A program made the translations under genes and the position numbers. This document shows, in pieces, positions 43,889 through 54,146 of a stretch of 64,000 bases of DNA. Location: positions 1-64,000 of the forward strand of contig JAJZVA010000004.1 of NCBI GenBank assembly GCA_021845905.1. The letters run 5' to 3'. The notes beneath the pieces are model-generated. The model searched no databases, had not been told where the DNA came from, and worked only from the letters and a program-made list of their open reading frames with translations. The first letter of the stretch is position 1. Each line of letters starts with the position of its first letter. This stretch comes from Pseudomonadota bacterium. Its GTDB lineage: Bacteria > Pseudomonadota > Alphaproteobacteria > Micavibrionales > UBA2020.

Positions 43889-44581
43889 TCAGCTGCGGAC
43901 GAGGCGCACCAGAAGGCTGGCGCCCTTGCCGACAGGGCCGCCGGAGCCGTCCTTGAGGTTTTTCGCTTTCGCGCAGGTCCCGAAGTGGGATGACGTCGAC
44001 GACCAGTGCGAGTGCCTTTGTTCGCTTTTGACAAGATCCGGAACGGCGGCCTTGCTGTTGAAAATCTGTTCGAGCTCGCGCTCCGTCGGAAGGCGCACGC
44101 CGGTTTCTCCGCTGGCGCGCAGTTCCGCCGCGAGACTGACGGCCTGCTTCCACGGCATCAGGCCCGAATTTTCCGGCGCGACATAGAGCGGCTTGTGCGT
44201 GTCGACGGACTGACCGATGCAGATCCAGCTGTCGCGGTTTTCGATGCTCCGGTCAATTGGCTTGGTGAATACCTTGCTGTCCGCGGGCGCGCTGACGATC
44301 AGGTGCCCGTCGGCGGTTTGCTCGACCGACACGCCGTTCAGCGTGGCGGCTTTGAAATCATCGGCAAGGCTGAAAGTCAGGCCGGATTTCGCGGCATCCG
44401 ATTGATAAAACATCTCAACCGGCGGCGCCGCTTTCAACTCGAGCCCGTCATCGGCGTAGGCGACGACTTTTTTTCCGTCGGCGCTGACTTCTAGTCTGTA
44501 GTCTCCGAGGGTCAGAACGCTTTTGTCAGCATCGATATTAAGCGAAACTTCGCTTTTTTTTATCATTTTTCCTTTATCCAT
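43889..44581 (-). CDS. DUF1566/Lcl-domain protein, longer paralog
   Basis: About 230 residues from the ATG at 44581, placed 8 nt after AAGGAG; an ATG two codons earlier is too close to that site. The first 110 residues contain an unrelated beta-rich segment (SVLTLGDYRLEVSADGKKVV). The C-terminal half is a DUF1566 domain: SGLMPWKQAVSLAAEL, GVRLPTERELEQIF, HSHWSST, SLLVRLVRS. It shares the end with the gene at 5094. No signal peptide is present. Confidence 0.65.
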   Translation of the reverse strand: MDKGKMIKKSEVSLNIDADKSVLTLGDYRLEVSADGKKVVAYADDGLELKAAPPVEMFYQSDAAKSGLTFSLADDFKAATLNGVSVEQTADGHLIVSAPADSKVFTKPIDRSIENRDSWICIGQSVDTHKPLYVAPENSGLMPWKQAVSLAAELRASGETGVRLPTERELEQIFNSKAAVPDLVKSEQRHSHWSSTSSHFGTCAKAKNLKDGSGGPVGKGASLLVRLVRS

Positions 44582-44779
44582 GGTCATTGCTCCTTCAGGT
44601 CTGATGTCACGGTTTTGAATCTATGTTAAAGCTCGGTTGGATTTTGTTAACGTAATAAATTTTATATAATATAGTCAAGGGAAAGAAATGGTTATTTAAT
44701 TGATATACATAATAAAACAGATGGTCTTTGTATTACAAAGAATTAAAGAAGAAAACGGCGAAATAGCCAGACGCACGAC

Positions 44780-46450
44780 TTAAAACAATCCCGTAACCTT
44801 TCCATCGACCAGACGAATCTGCTCGGCGGCGGGCGTTTTGGGCAAACCCGGCATGGTCATGATATCACCGCAAATGACGACGATGAATTCCGCGCCCGCC
44901 GCAAGCCGCACTTCACGAATGTCGATCACATGTCCTTCCGGCGCGCCGCGCAAAGTCGCGTCCGTTGAAAATGAATATTGCGTCTTGGCGATGCAGACGG
45001 GGTAAGCGCCGCAACCGTTCTCCTGCAATTTCTCTATTTGCTTTTGCACCCTGGCGGGGGCGGAAACATCCTTCGCGCGGTAGATTTTTTGCGCCACTGC
45101 GCGGATTTTATCCCACAGGGGCATGTCATCTTTATAAGAGAAGGAGAATGCGGATTTCCCCGCGCACAGGCTGACGGTTTCTTCCGCCAGATCCCGCGCG
45201 CCTTTGCCGCCCTCGGCCCAGTGTTTCGCGACCACGGCCTTGACGCCGTGTTTTTTCATGCACGCGGAGATCAGCTCCAGTTCCGCGCCCGTGTCGGCGG
45301 TGAAATGATTGATGGCGACGACGCACGGCAAGCCGAAAACGTTCTTGATGTTGTCAACGTGACGCTCGAGATTGACCATGCCGCGTTCCAATGCGCCGAG
45401 ATCTTCCTTTGTCAGGGTTTTCAAATCCGCCCCGCCGTGGTATTTCAGCGCGCGCACCGTGGCGACGACCACGACCGCATCTGGCCGAAGGCCGCTTTTG
45501 CGGCATTTGATGTCGATGAACTTCTCCGCACCGAGGTCAGCGCCGAAGCCCGCCTCCGTCACCACGTAGTCGGCAAGCTTCAGCGCCGTTTTGGTGGCGA
45601 TGACGGAATTGCAGCCGTGCGCGATGTTGGCGAAAGGCCCGCCGTGAACGAAAGCGGGCGTGTTCTCCAGCGTCTGCACGAGGTTTGGCGCGAGCGCGTC
45701 TTTCAGGAGGACGGTCATCGCCCCCGCCGCGCCGAGATCGCGCGCCGTGACAGGCTTGCCGCCGCGCGCATAGCCGACGACAATGTTGCCGAGACGGTTT
45801 TGCAAATCTTCCAGCGACGTCGAGAGGCAGAAAATCGCCATGACTTCCGAAGCGACGGCGATGTCGAAACCGTCCTGCCGCGGGAAACCGTTGGCGGTGC
45901 CGCCGAGCCCGACGGTGATGTCGCGCAGGGCGCGGTCGTTCATGTCGACGACGCGCTTCCAGCTCACGCGGCGCACGTCGATGTCGAGCGCGTTGCCGTG
46001 ATGGATGTGGTTGTCGATCAGCGCGGCGAGGAGGTTGTTGGCCAGCGCGATCGCCGAAAAGTCGCCGGTGAAATGCAGGTTGATGTCTTCCATCGGCACG
46101 ATTTGCGCATGGCCGCCGCCCGCCGCGCCGCCCTTGAGTCCGAACACCGGGCCGAGCGAAGGCTCGCGCAAGGCAACCATGGATTTTTTGCCGATGTGCC
46201 GGAGCGCATCCCCCAATCCTACCGTGGTGGTTGTCTTGCCCTCGCCCGGCGGCGTCGGGCTGATCGCGGTGACGAGGATGAGCTTGCCGTCGGGTTTGTC
46301 TTTCAGTCCTTCAATATAATCGAGCGACAGCTTGGCTTTATAGCGTCCATAAGGTTCGAGATGCTCTTCGGCGATGCCGAGCTTGTCTTCCGCCAGCGCA
46401 AGGATGCGTTGCATGCGGGCTTTTTGCGCGATTTCGATGTCGGAGGGCAT
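44780..46450 (-). CDS. fhs: Formate-tetrahydrofolate ligase
   Basis: 556 residues. It begins with [20 protein letters not shown] and has the P-loop [18 protein letters not shown] and [20 protein letters not shown], both diagnostic. It makes 10-formyl-THF from formate, THF and ATP. It is transcribed alone. The presence of fhs beside folD/purU-type routes varies among alphaproteobacteria, so it is not diagnostic of the group. Confidence 0.97.
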   Translation of the reverse strand: MPSDIEIAQKARMQRILALAEDKLGIAEEHLEPYGRYKAKLSLDYIEGLKDKPDGKLILVTAISPTPPGEGKTTTTVGLGDALRHIGKKSMVALREPSLGPVFGLKGGAAGGGHAQIVPMEDINLHFTGDFSAIALANNLLAALIDNHIHHGNALDIDVRRVSWKRVVDMNDRALRDITVGLGGTANGFPRQDGFDIAVASEVMAIFCLSTSLEDLQNRLGNIVVGYARGGKPVTARDLGAAGAMTVLLKDALAPNLVQTLENTPAFVHGGPFANIAHGCNSVIATKTALKLADYVVTEAGFGADLGAEKFIDIKCRKSGLRPDAVVVVATVRALKYHGGADLKTLTKEDLGALERGMVNLERHVDNIKNVFGLPCVVAINHFTADTGAELELISACMKKHGVKAVVAKHWAEGGKGARDLAEETVSLCAGKSAFSFSYKDDMPLWDKIRAVAQKIYRAKDVSAPARVQKQIEKLQENGCGAYPVCIAKTQYSFSTDATLRGAPEGHVIDIREVRLAAGAEFIVVICGDIMTMPGLPKTPAAEQIRLVDGKVTGLF

Positions 46451-46646
46451 GGGTTTGATCCTTAAGGTCGGTTATTTGCAGCCCGGACTTTAAGATATTT
46501 TGACTGTCCTGTAAACGCGGCCCCCCAAAAAAATATTTGCAAAGCATTGATATTAATAAAATTAATTCTACATTATGAATTATATATTGCTATTTTACAG
46601 AAGTTAATTATAATGCCATATGCGCAAAACACTCAGGAAGCTCCGC
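46451..46646. promoter_or_regulatory. Divergent promoter region
   Basis: An AT-rich gap between fhs (left) and the unknown gene at 46647 (right). AGGAAG at 46634-46639 is the latter's ribosome site. Confidence 0.4.
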
Positions 46647-47762
46647 ATGGTCGAAACTTTCCAAAGCAAAAACGCCGGCTACGAAATTCTGTCGCGGGAA
46701 ATCGTGTCGCAGTTACGCAAAAAATTCAACGACGCGCTGGAAGAAAAAGCGCGCAAGGTCATTCCGCAAAATGCCGCCGATCAGAACGACTTGCTGTGCG
46801 CGATGAGGTCGCTGCTGATTGAAGCTGCGCGCAAAAACATCGCGTTCGCCCCGGAAACGCTGAAAGAACTGGCTGCGGCGGGCGGCGCGGCCATTGCGCA
46901 ACGCACTGAAGAAATCAAAAACAGATTGCATATGAATGCGATCAAGGATATCGAGGTGCCGTCGCCGTGCCTGTCCGCCGATCAGATGCGTCAAATCGAA
47001 GAAGCGGCAGCGCAAAGAAAAAACTGCCCGATGGAAGACTCTGTTTTCGGCGGCGAAGAGCGGATTTATCTGCGGCTGAGCGGCACGGCCGGAACTCCGG
47101 ATACGCATCGGGAGATCGCCGCGTATCTCGCGCAGAAAGGATACCGCGTCCTGGACTATACCGATGGTTATGCAGTCGACTTTGAAGGAAAACAGAAGTT
47201 CCGCATCGGCAAACTCCTCAAAGACAAAATCGAACTCCAGGAGATATTCAACCGCGATTCCAGCCGCACAGGCGGCAACATGCTCGTTGCCGTCTCGCGA
47301 AGCGCCATGGACATCGCCCTGATGTCCACAAGCCGCGCCTGGACCTCCTGCATGGGGTCGCGCGGCAGTAATTGGGACTATGTGCCGCGCAACGTCAGCG
47401 AAGGCGCGCTCGTATGCTATCTCATTTCAAGGAACGATCCTGAGATTCTCAACCCGATGGCGCGCATTCTTCTGATGCCGTTTCATGAGAAAAGAAAATC
47501 GCCCGGCCTGCTGGCATGGGCGGCGCACAGGGTTTTTGGCCGAAAACCTGCGGAAACGCCCGCGCCGCTACAACATATTTACGTTCCGAACAAATCCTAC
47601 GGCCTGCATAACGAAGCTTTCATGGACGCAGTCGACAGCTTTGCGGAAGAAAAATTCAACAGCGGAAAAACCGGCAGGTTCTCCATTGCCAAAGAGCTTT
47701 ATGCAGACATGCTCGACCGTACCGCGGTCAGGAAAGCGGCGCGCGCGCCTCTCCTTCAATAG
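46647..47762 (+). CDS. Uncharacterised soluble protein
   Basis: 371 residues from the ATG at 46647. No signal peptide or membrane helix. The N-terminal 130 residues are helical. The C-terminal half has a patterned block: VAVSRSAMDIALMSTSRAWT, SCMGSRG, GALVCYLISRNDPEILNPMA, RILLMPF. From memory, similar S.-DIA-MST-R-WTSCM ... LV.YL ... RILL.PF patterns occur in unnamed bacterial and phage proteins, but I cannot assign a function. GC content matches the core, so it does not look recently acquired. Confidence 0.65.
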   Translation: MVETFQSKNAGYEILSREIVSQLRKKFNDALEEKARKVIPQNAADQNDLLCAMRSLLIEAARKNIAFAPETLKELAAAGGAAIAQRTEEIKNRLHMNAIKDIEVPSPCLSADQMRQIEEAAAQRKNCPMEDSVFGGEERIYLRLSGTAGTPDTHREIAAYLAQKGYRVLDYTDGYAVDFEGKQKFRIGKLLKDKIELQEIFNRDSSRTGGNMLVAVSRSAMDIALMSTSRAWTSCMGSRGSNWDYVPRNVSEGALVCYLISRNDPEILNPMARILLMPFHEKRKSPGLLAWAAHRVFGRKPAETPAPLQHIYVPNKSYGLHNEAFMDAVDSFAEEKFNSGKTGRFSIAKELYADMLDRTAVRKAARAPLLQ

Positions 47763-47778
47763 ACGCCGCCCGCGCGCG

Positions 47779-48963
47779 TCAGAACAAAACGCCGGTCTCG
47801 AAGATCATCCGCGCCTGCGACGTATTGTTGCCACTGTTGCCGAAAGCGTCTCCGGCGGTGGTATTGCTGGCATGCACGTAAGACGCTTCGGCGCGGGCGA
47901 AGATGCGCCCGACCTGATAGGTCGGCGTCAGGGTCAGAGACCAGGCCTTGCTGCCCGCGCCATAGAGCAGGTTCGGCGCGCCTTCCGCCGCATTGCCGGT
48001 CGTGGAGATATATTCGGCGCGGCCGGAGATATTCAGAAGGTCGTCGAACTTGTAATTGGCGCGGAATGCGGCGCCATAGCTCGCGCCGGCATGGTTGATG
48101 CCCGCCGAGGCGTAAGTGCCGACGTGCGTATATTGCAAGGAGGGATTGAACGTCCATACCCCCGCCTTGTGCGTGTATATCAGGTTGAAGATATCGCTGT
48201 TGTCCTGCGCCACGGGCGTTTCGAAACGGCTGAGGCTGGTGTGCGCCATATTGCCGCCCGCATCGAAGGCGATGACGTCGTTGGCGCCGAGATCATATGT
48301 GACGCGCCCCGTCAGCCATGTGTAGCGGTTGGAATAAAAACCGTCGTTCCACGACATGTTGAGCGTCCACGGCCCCTGCGCGTAATCCGCCTCGATGCCG
48401 CGGTTGATGGCGTTTTCCTGGCCCCACAGCAGTCCGCGGTCGATGTTCATGTTCTGGAAGCTGAAGGTGTTTTCAGCGCCGAGCAGCGTCGGCAATTTAC
48501 CAGCTTTGAGAGAAAGGTTGTTGTTGGCGACGTAGGTAAGATATCCGACAGGCAGCAAACCGTAGGTATCGGAGGTTTCCTTCGACGCGCGAAGATAAGG
48601 CGTTCCCAGCGCGGGCAGCGCATACATGCCGACCTGCGCATAAAATTGCAAAGGCGTTCCAGTGCTCTGGATGAAGCCCTGCAAGTTGGAGATGTCGAGG
48701 TGGGAATTCTTGTCGTTGGCTTTCGAGTTGTCCTGCGACAAGCCCATGACGCTGGCGATGCCGCCTGCGTATATCCGCCCGAACTGTCCCGCGCTGAACG
48801 ACCAGGGATGCGGATTGGCCGTCAGTGGGCCGGACAACTCAGGAGCCGCAAGCATGATGGGCGTGGTTTGCGCGCCGTCAGAGTAATCGTTCGCCAGCGC
48901 GGGCGCGGCGGCAAGCGCGATGGCCGTCAGCGTTGCGGAGAAAAAGAATATTTTGCTGTTCAT
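47779..48963 (-). CDS. Outer-membrane porin (beta-barrel porin-2/OmpL-like)
   Basis: About 394 residues from the ATG at 48963 (GGGGAG upstream); Met codons further upstream lie outside a sensible signal peptide. The signal peptide ends APALA. The mature part alternates strands and turns, with porin-like blocks GQFGRIYAGGIASVMG, LSLKAGKLPTLLGAENTFSF, and ends FETGVLF with a terminal Phe. It resembles the bbp2-type barrel family. The substrate is unknown. It carries its own promoter (see 49022). Confidence 0.8.
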   Translation of the reverse strand: MNSKIFFFSATLTAIALAAAPALANDYSDGAQTTPIMLAAPELSGPLTANPHPWSFSAGQFGRIYAGGIASVMGLSQDNSKANDKNSHLDISNLQGFIQSTGTPLQFYAQVGMYALPALGTPYLRASKETSDTYGLLPVGYLTYVANNNLSLKAGKLPTLLGAENTFSFQNMNIDRGLLWGQENAINRGIEADYAQGPWTLNMSWNDGFYSNRYTWLTGRVTYDLGANDVIAFDAGGNMAHTSLSRFETPVAQDNSDIFNLIYTHKAGVWTFNPSLQYTHVGTYASAGINHAGASYGAAFRANYKFDDLLNISGRAEYISTTGNAAEGAPNLLYGAGSKAWSLTLTPTYQVGRIFARAEASYVHASNTTAGDAFGNSGNNTSQARMIFETGVLF

Positions 48964-49021
48964 TGGCTTGAAGCTCCCCATTCGAAAATTCTCTCGCAGA
49001 CCCCCTTTAGTCTGTGCGTTG

Positions 49022-49050
49022 ATTCTCGCAAAGGAGAGAATCACTGTCAA
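49022..49050 (-). promoter_or_regulatory. Candidate promoter and operator of the porin gene
   Basis: On the minus strand TTGACA (49050-49045), a 17-bp spacer and GAGAAT (49027-49022). A 7-bp inverted repeat GATTCTC-N8-GAGAATC (49021-49042) covers the spacer and -10, so a repressor bound there would block the promoter. Confidence 0.45.
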
Positions 49051-49101
49051 CATCATATATTCAACGGATTCAGAGAGTTAAATTTATTTCATAAAAATAT
49101 G

Positions 49102-51063
49102 TCAGGCCACCCGCACAGCCGAGATGATTTTTTCCACCTCGCTCCGGATGAGGCTGGAATGCCGGACAAGCTCCGCCACCGCCGTTTTCAGGCGTGCGGC
49201 GCTTTCGCCGCCTTTTTCCGCCGCAACGTTGATGCCGGTGATATGCTGCGACACCTCTGCGTTGCCGGCGGAAGCTTCAGAGACGCTGCGGGCGATTTCA
49301 CGCGTCGCCGCGCCTTGCTGCTCTATGGCGGAGGCGATGGCGGCTTGGGACTGGTTTATTTTCTCGATGACGCCGCTGATCTGCCCGATGGCGGCGACCG
49401 CCGCGCCGGTGGATTTCTGGATGGCGGCGATCTGCCGGCCGATGCTGTCGGTCGCCTGACCGGTCTGCCCTGCGAGGTTTTTGACTTCTCCCGCGACGAC
49501 GGCGAAGCCTTTTCCGGCATCGCCCGCGCGGGCCGCTTCGATGGTGGCATTGAGGGCGAGCAGGTTGGTCTGTCCGGCGATGGCGGTGATCAGCGCGACA
49601 ACGTTGCCGATTTCCTCCGCATTCTTTGAAAGGGTTTGCATGCCCGCGTTCGCGGCGGAAACGGCCTCCATGGCTTCCGCGGCGACGGCGCTGGCCGATC
49701 CGACCTGACGCGATATTTCCGCAATGGCGGATGACAGTTCTTCCGCCGAAGCGGCGGCGGTTTGCACGTTGGCGGCGGCCTGATCGGCGGCGGCGGAAAC
49801 ATTCCCCGCGCGCGCCGCGGTTTCGGTCACGGTTGCGCCCATCTCGTCAGCCGTCGCTTCCAGAGCGGTTGCGGCGGAAGATAGCGTTTCCAGTATGCCG
49901 CGCATCTCTTCGTCAAAGCCGCCGAGCACCCCGGCAAGAGCGCTCGTTTGCGTGTCTTTGCCGGCTTCTTTTTCCGCCGGTTGCGGCGGCATGGACGCGG
50001 CGCGGCTCTTGCGGCGCAAAGCCTCCATCGCCCCGGCAAGAGCGCCGACCTCGTCCTTGCGTTCCAGCGCCGGAATGGAGATGTTCAATCCGCCGTCCGC
50101 CATATGATGCAACACGGCTTCAAGCTCTCGCAAGGGAACGGAAACGGACGAAGTCGCGCGCAAGGCAAACAACAGCCCTGCGAGCAGCAACAGAAAAGAG
50201 AGGCCAAGATGCAAAAACAATTCGCTCTGAATACCGGCGGCGCGCGCCCGCAACAAATGGGCCATTTCGCCGTCGAGCGCCGCGGAAAAAGCCTGCGCGG
50301 CGGATATCGTCTCCGCGACGCCCTTGCGCACGCCGTCCGCGCTTTTATCGGCAATCGCGGCATTGACGTCGCCGACGGCGGCAGTCAGGGCGGCGGATGG
50401 CTTGTCCAGAGCGGCCTTCACAGTTCCATCGGCATTGGCAAGAATAGCCTTGTTGACGGCGGTGACGACCGCCGCCGACGCGGCGGAAAGGTTGTCGGCC
50501 GATTCATGAAAAGCGATGCGATGCGCTTCCGTAATGGCGTGCCCCGCGCCGGTCTGGCGGTCCGTTTCGGCGGCGGCGAGCGCGACGGTCAGCTCTTTCG
50601 CCTGTTTCAGCAGTTCAGGCAAGTGCCGCACCATGACATCGCCGAGTAAGCCTGCGGCAACGTCAGGATCGCGGACAAGACCGGCATTCGCGCCGATGGA
50701 AGAAATCATGCCTTTGACCTGACGGACGGCATCCAGCGGCGCGGTCGAAAGACCGATGCCGGACAGGGCGGAGAGCAACGCCTGCGTGCGTGCGGTTTCA
50801 GCAAGTTGCTGCGGATCGGCGGCCAGCGTCTTTTTCAGCGCGGCCGTGGCGGGAATGACGTCCACGCGGGCAGGCGCGTCGCCGGCGAGCAATTCCATCA
50901 GCGCCTGCAGGGGGCGGATGTCGTTGATTCCGGCGATCTCCGTGGAAACCGAAGTTATGCTGGCGGTGCGCGCGCCGACGAGAACATAAGCCGTCAGCAG
51001 AAAAGGCAGCGTAAAGAGCGCCAGCATCAGCATGTTTTTTCTGGCAATAGACAGATTGTTCAC
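49102..51063 (-). CDS. Methyl-accepting chemotaxis protein
   Basis: About 653 residues from the GTG at 51063, chosen because GAGGGG lies 6 nt upstream and the membrane helix then starts near residue 10. It has two membrane helices (residues about 10-32 and about 295-315) flanking an Ala-rich helical sensor of about 260 residues. A HAMP domain ([20 protein letters not shown]) and signalling domain with the hairpin tip [15 protein letters not shown] follow. No C-terminal CheR-binding pentapeptide is seen. Other chemotaxis genes are not in the window. Confidence 0.93.
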   Translation of the reverse strand: MNNLSIARKNMLMLALFTLPFLLTAYVLVGARTASITSVSTEIAGINDIRPLQALMELLAGDAPARVDVIPATAALKKTLAADPQQLAETARTQALLSALSGIGLSTAPLDAVRQVKGMISSIGANAGLVRDPDVAAGLLGDVMVRHLPELLKQAKELTVALAAAETDRQTGAGHAITEAHRIAFHESADNLSAASAAVVTAVNKAILANADGTVKAALDKPSAALTAAVGDVNAAIADKSADGVRKGVAETISAAQAFSAALDGEMAHLLRARAAGIQSELFLHLGLSFLLLLAGLLFALRATSSVSVPLRELEAVLHHMADGGLNISIPALERKDEVGALAGAMEALRRKSRAASMPPQPAEKEAGKDTQTSALAGVLGGFDEEMRGILETLSSAATALEATADEMGATVTETAARAGNVSAAADQAAANVQTAAASAEELSSAIAEISRQVGSASAVAAEAMEAVSAANAGMQTLSKNAEEIGNVVALITAIAGQTNLLALNATIEAARAGDAGKGFAVVAGEVKNLAGQTGQATDSIGRQIAAIQKSTGAAVAAIGQISGVIEKINQSQAAIASAIEQQGAATREIARSVSEASAGNAEVSQHITGINVAAEKGGESAARLKTAVAELVRHSSLIRSEVEKIISAVRVA

Positions 51064-51206
51064 GAGAATCCCCTCTTCGGCGACAGACATACTATATATC
51101 CGCAATCATAAGCGTAACACACTGTTAAATCACGCAAAGAATGCTGTTTCCGCGATGTTACCCGATTATTTATGTCTTTCCGTCGCAAAACTGCTATAAA
51201 AAAACA

Positions 51207-54044
51207 ATGACCCCGCAAGCGCTCACGTCACAAACGGAAAAATCACAGGTTCCGCCGCGTCTTTTGATTCCGGCGGCGCCGGTTCTCGCGCTCGACGGAC
51301 ATAAATTGCTGTGTCTGACGACCGACGGCGAGCTGAAAAACATGACGGTTGCGGAAGCGCAGCTTCTGGTGCGCGGACATATGCCGATCGTCTGCGACGC
51401 GCCGCGGCTGGCGGCAAGGCTCGGCCTGCTACACGGGCCAAATCATAACGCCACGCCGGAACTTCATGCTTATGACGTACTGGAATTGTTCGCTTTCATC
51501 CATCCGGGGAAGTTCGCCGCGCCGACGCCGCGCGGGCTCAGCAAAGCGCTCAACCTGATCGAGCCGGACAGCGCCGAAGACCAGTGCCTCGCATTGCGCG
51601 ACTGCATCCGCCATCTGCTGGTCGACCTGACGGCGCCGGGGCGTGTCGAAAAAAGCGATCCCGCCGCCCTCGCCGCGATGATGCGCGGCAACGATCAAAA
51701 CGGCTGGCCGTGGAGCGAAACCGTGCTGACGGCGCTCGGACGCATGGATAACCCGCCGTCGCAAGGCGAAATCCGCGCCGCCCTGCGCGTGTGGGACAGG
51801 CTGCCCGAATGGTCGGTGCACGGGCCGGAACCCTTGCCGGCGCACCACGGCGTTTCCGAAGAAGAAGCCGCCGCACGGCTCGACATGTTTCTCAGAAAGC
51901 AGAAAAAAGAAAATCGCGACGGGCAGAGGCGCTATGCCGCCGCGCTCGCGGAAGCCTTCGCCCCGAACGAACTGCCGGAACAGCCGCGCGTCGTCCTCGC
52001 GGAGGCGGGCACAGGCGTCGGCAAGACGCTCGGCTATCTCGCCCCCGCGACCGTCTGGGCGGAAAAAAACGACGGCGCGGTGTGGATCTCGACCTTCACG
52101 CGAAATTTACAGCGTCAGGTCGACGCCGAGCTGGACAGGTTTTACGACGACCCGGTGACGAAAAGCCGCAAGGTGGTGACGCGCAAGGGTCGCGAGAACT
52201 ATTTGTGCCTGCTCAATCTCGAAGAACTGACCCAGCCTTTGCGCGATCCTTCGATGCACGCGCCGCAGGCGGTTCAGCTCGGCTTGATGCTCCGCTGGGC
52301 GGCAGTGACCCGGGACGGCGATTTCGCCGGAAAGGATTTCCCGGGCTGGCTGAACGGCCTGCTGGGCAGAGGACGCGTCGCCCATTTCGCCGACCGTCGC
52401 GGCGAATGCGTTTACTCCGCCTGCGCGCATTTTCACAAATGCTTCATCGAGAAGAGCGTGCGCAAGGCGAAACGCGCCGACATCGTCATCGCCAACCACG
52501 CGCTGGTCATGCAAAACGTGACGATGAACAAGGATGCGGCGGCGCGCTACGTGTTCGACGAAGGGCATCATCTTTTCGAAGCGGCGGACGGCGTTTTCGG
52601 CCTGCAGCTCAACGGACGGGAAACCGCCGATTTGCGCCGCTGGCTTTTGGGCACGGAATCCCAGACGAAATCGCGCGCGCGGGGAGCGAAGCGCCGCTTG
52701 GAAGACCTGATCTCCGAAGACGATGCGGCAGCGCGAAAAGCGCTCGACGAGCTGATGTCAGCGGCGCGCGGCCTGCCCGCGCCCAACTGGCGGCAACGCA
52801 TGCGCGAAGAAACGCCCAAGGGCGCGGCGGAAGTTTTTCTTGGCTTGTGCCGCAGGCAGGTGATGGCGCGCAATACGGGGCAAAACGATTTTTACTCGCT
52901 CGAGACCGGCGTCCGGCCGACGGCGGAAGGGTTGATTGACGCGGCGGAAATCCTGTCCTTGCGCCTGCAGGAGATCAAGCGGCCGATCGACACCCTCATC
53001 CGCCATTTGCAAAACCGTCTCGACAACGAAGCCGCGGAGCTCGACGCAGACATGCGCGAGCGGATCAGCTACGCCGTCAACAGCCTTGAATTTCGCGCCA
53101 AATCGCTTCTCGGCGGCTGGATCGCCATGCTGGACGGACTGAAGGCGGAAGCTCCCGGCGGCATTGTCGACTGGATGGAGCTGACGCGCGTCGAAGGCCG
53201 TGAGTTCGACGTCGGTTTTTACCGCGCTTTCGTCGATCCGGCGGCGCTTTTCGCCGCGCAGCTGAAACAGCAGGCGCATGGCGTCGCCGTCACCTCGGCA
53301 ACCCTGCGCGATACGCCGGACGACGGTTCCGAAGGCTGGAAAAGCGCTTTGATCCGCACCGGCGCCGGCCATCTCGCCGAGGACGCAGCGCCGAAACTTT
53401 TTCACGTCGCCTCGCCGTTCGATTACGCGGCGCAGACGCGCGTCATCGTCGTCACCGACGTCAAAAAGAACGACGCGGCCGCGACGGCGGCGGCTTACCG
53501 CGAATTGTTTCTCGCGGCGGGCGGCGGCGCGCTCGGCATCTTCACGGCGGTACAGCGCCTCAAGGCCGTGCATGAAAATCTGCTTCCCGCTCTGGAAAGC
53601 CGCGGCGTCAACCTTTACGCTCAGCATGTCGAACCGCTCGACATCGGCACGCTGATTGACATCTTCCGCGAAGAGGAAAACGCCTGCCTCCTCGGCACGG
53701 ATGCGACAAGAGACGGCATCGACGTGCCGGGGCGGTCATTGCGTCTTGTGGTTTACGACCGCGTGCCTTGGCCCAAGCCGACCATTTTGCACAAGGCGCG
53801 GCGGGCGGCGTTCGGTAAAAATTACGACGACATGCTGACGCGCTTCAAACTCAAGCAAGCCTATGGACGCCTGATCCGCCGCGCGGACGATCGCGGCGTC
53901 TTCGTGATGCTGGACAGCGCCCTGCCATCGCGCCTGCTCGGCGCTTTTCCGCAAGGCGTGGCCGTTACCCGCGTCGGGCTGGCCGAAGCTATCCGCCTGA
54001 CTGCGGATTTCCTGACCCGCGACGCCCCGGCCGGGGTTAATTAA
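51207..54044 (+). CDS. DinG-like ATP-dependent DNA helicase
   Basis: 945 residues from the ATG at 51207. An N-terminal region of about 230 residues without recognised motifs is followed by an XPD/DinG helicase: Walker A AEAGTGVGKT (265-274), the Fe-S cysteines in ENYLCLLN and CVYSACAHFHKCF, a DEGH box in VFDEGHHLFEA, and C-terminal motifs LLGTDATRDGIDVPGRSLRL and KQAYGRLIRRADDRG. It would unwind 5'-3' DNA or RNA-DNA structures. DEGH instead of DEAH is a minor variation. It is divergent from the chemoreceptor gene. Confidence 0.92.
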   Translation: MTPQALTSQTEKSQVPPRLLIPAAPVLALDGHKLLCLTTDGELKNMTVAEAQLLVRGHMPIVCDAPRLAARLGLLHGPNHNATPELHAYDVLELFAFIHPGKFAAPTPRGLSKALNLIEPDSAEDQCLALRDCIRHLLVDLTAPGRVEKSDPAALAAMMRGNDQNGWPWSETVLTALGRMDNPPSQGEIRAALRVWDRLPEWSVHGPEPLPAHHGVSEEEAAARLDMFLRKQKKENRDGQRRYAAALAEAFAPNELPEQPRVVLAEAGTGVGKTLGYLAPATVWAEKNDGAVWISTFTRNLQRQVDAELDRFYDDPVTKSRKVVTRKGRENYLCLLNLEELTQPLRDPSMHAPQAVQLGLMLRWAAVTRDGDFAGKDFPGWLNGLLGRGRVAHFADRRGECVYSACAHFHKCFIEKSVRKAKRADIVIANHALVMQNVTMNKDAAARYVFDEGHHLFEAADGVFGLQLNGRETADLRRWLLGTESQTKSRARGAKRRLEDLISEDDAAARKALDELMSAARGLPAPNWRQRMREETPKGAAEVFLGLCRRQVMARNTGQNDFYSLETGVRPTAEGLIDAAEILSLRLQEIKRPIDTLIRHLQNRLDNEAAELDADMRERISYAVNSLEFRAKSLLGGWIAMLDGLKAEAPGGIVDWMELTRVEGREFDVGFYRAFVDPAALFAAQLKQQAHGVAVTSATLRDTPDDGSEGWKSALIRTGAGHLAEDAAPKLFHVASPFDYAAQTRVIVVTDVKKNDAAATAAAYRELFLAAGGGALGIFTAVQRLKAVHENLLPALESRGVNLYAQHVEPLDIGTLIDIFREEENACLLGTDATRDGIDVPGRSLRLVVYDRVPWPKPTILHKARRAAFGKNYDDMLTRFKLKQAYGRLIRRADDRGVFVMLDSALPSRLLGAFPQGVAVTRVGLAEAIRLTADFLTRDAPAGVN

Positions 54045-54082
54045 CCGTTTGTTATATAATAATTTTTATTAAACATTGCCTC

Positions 54083-54111
54083 TTGACTTGTCTATTCTAT
54101 AGATTTAAATA
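54083..54111 (+). promoter_or_regulatory. Promoter of the second ankyrin gene
   Basis: TTGACT (54083-54088), a 17-bp spacer, TAAATA (54106-54111), 36 bp before the ATG at 54147. ATATATGAAA overlaps the -10, similar to the motif before the genes at 15597 and 17165. Confidence 0.5.
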
Positions 54112-54146
54112 TATGAAAATAACATTTAATAAAAAAGGTGCCACTG

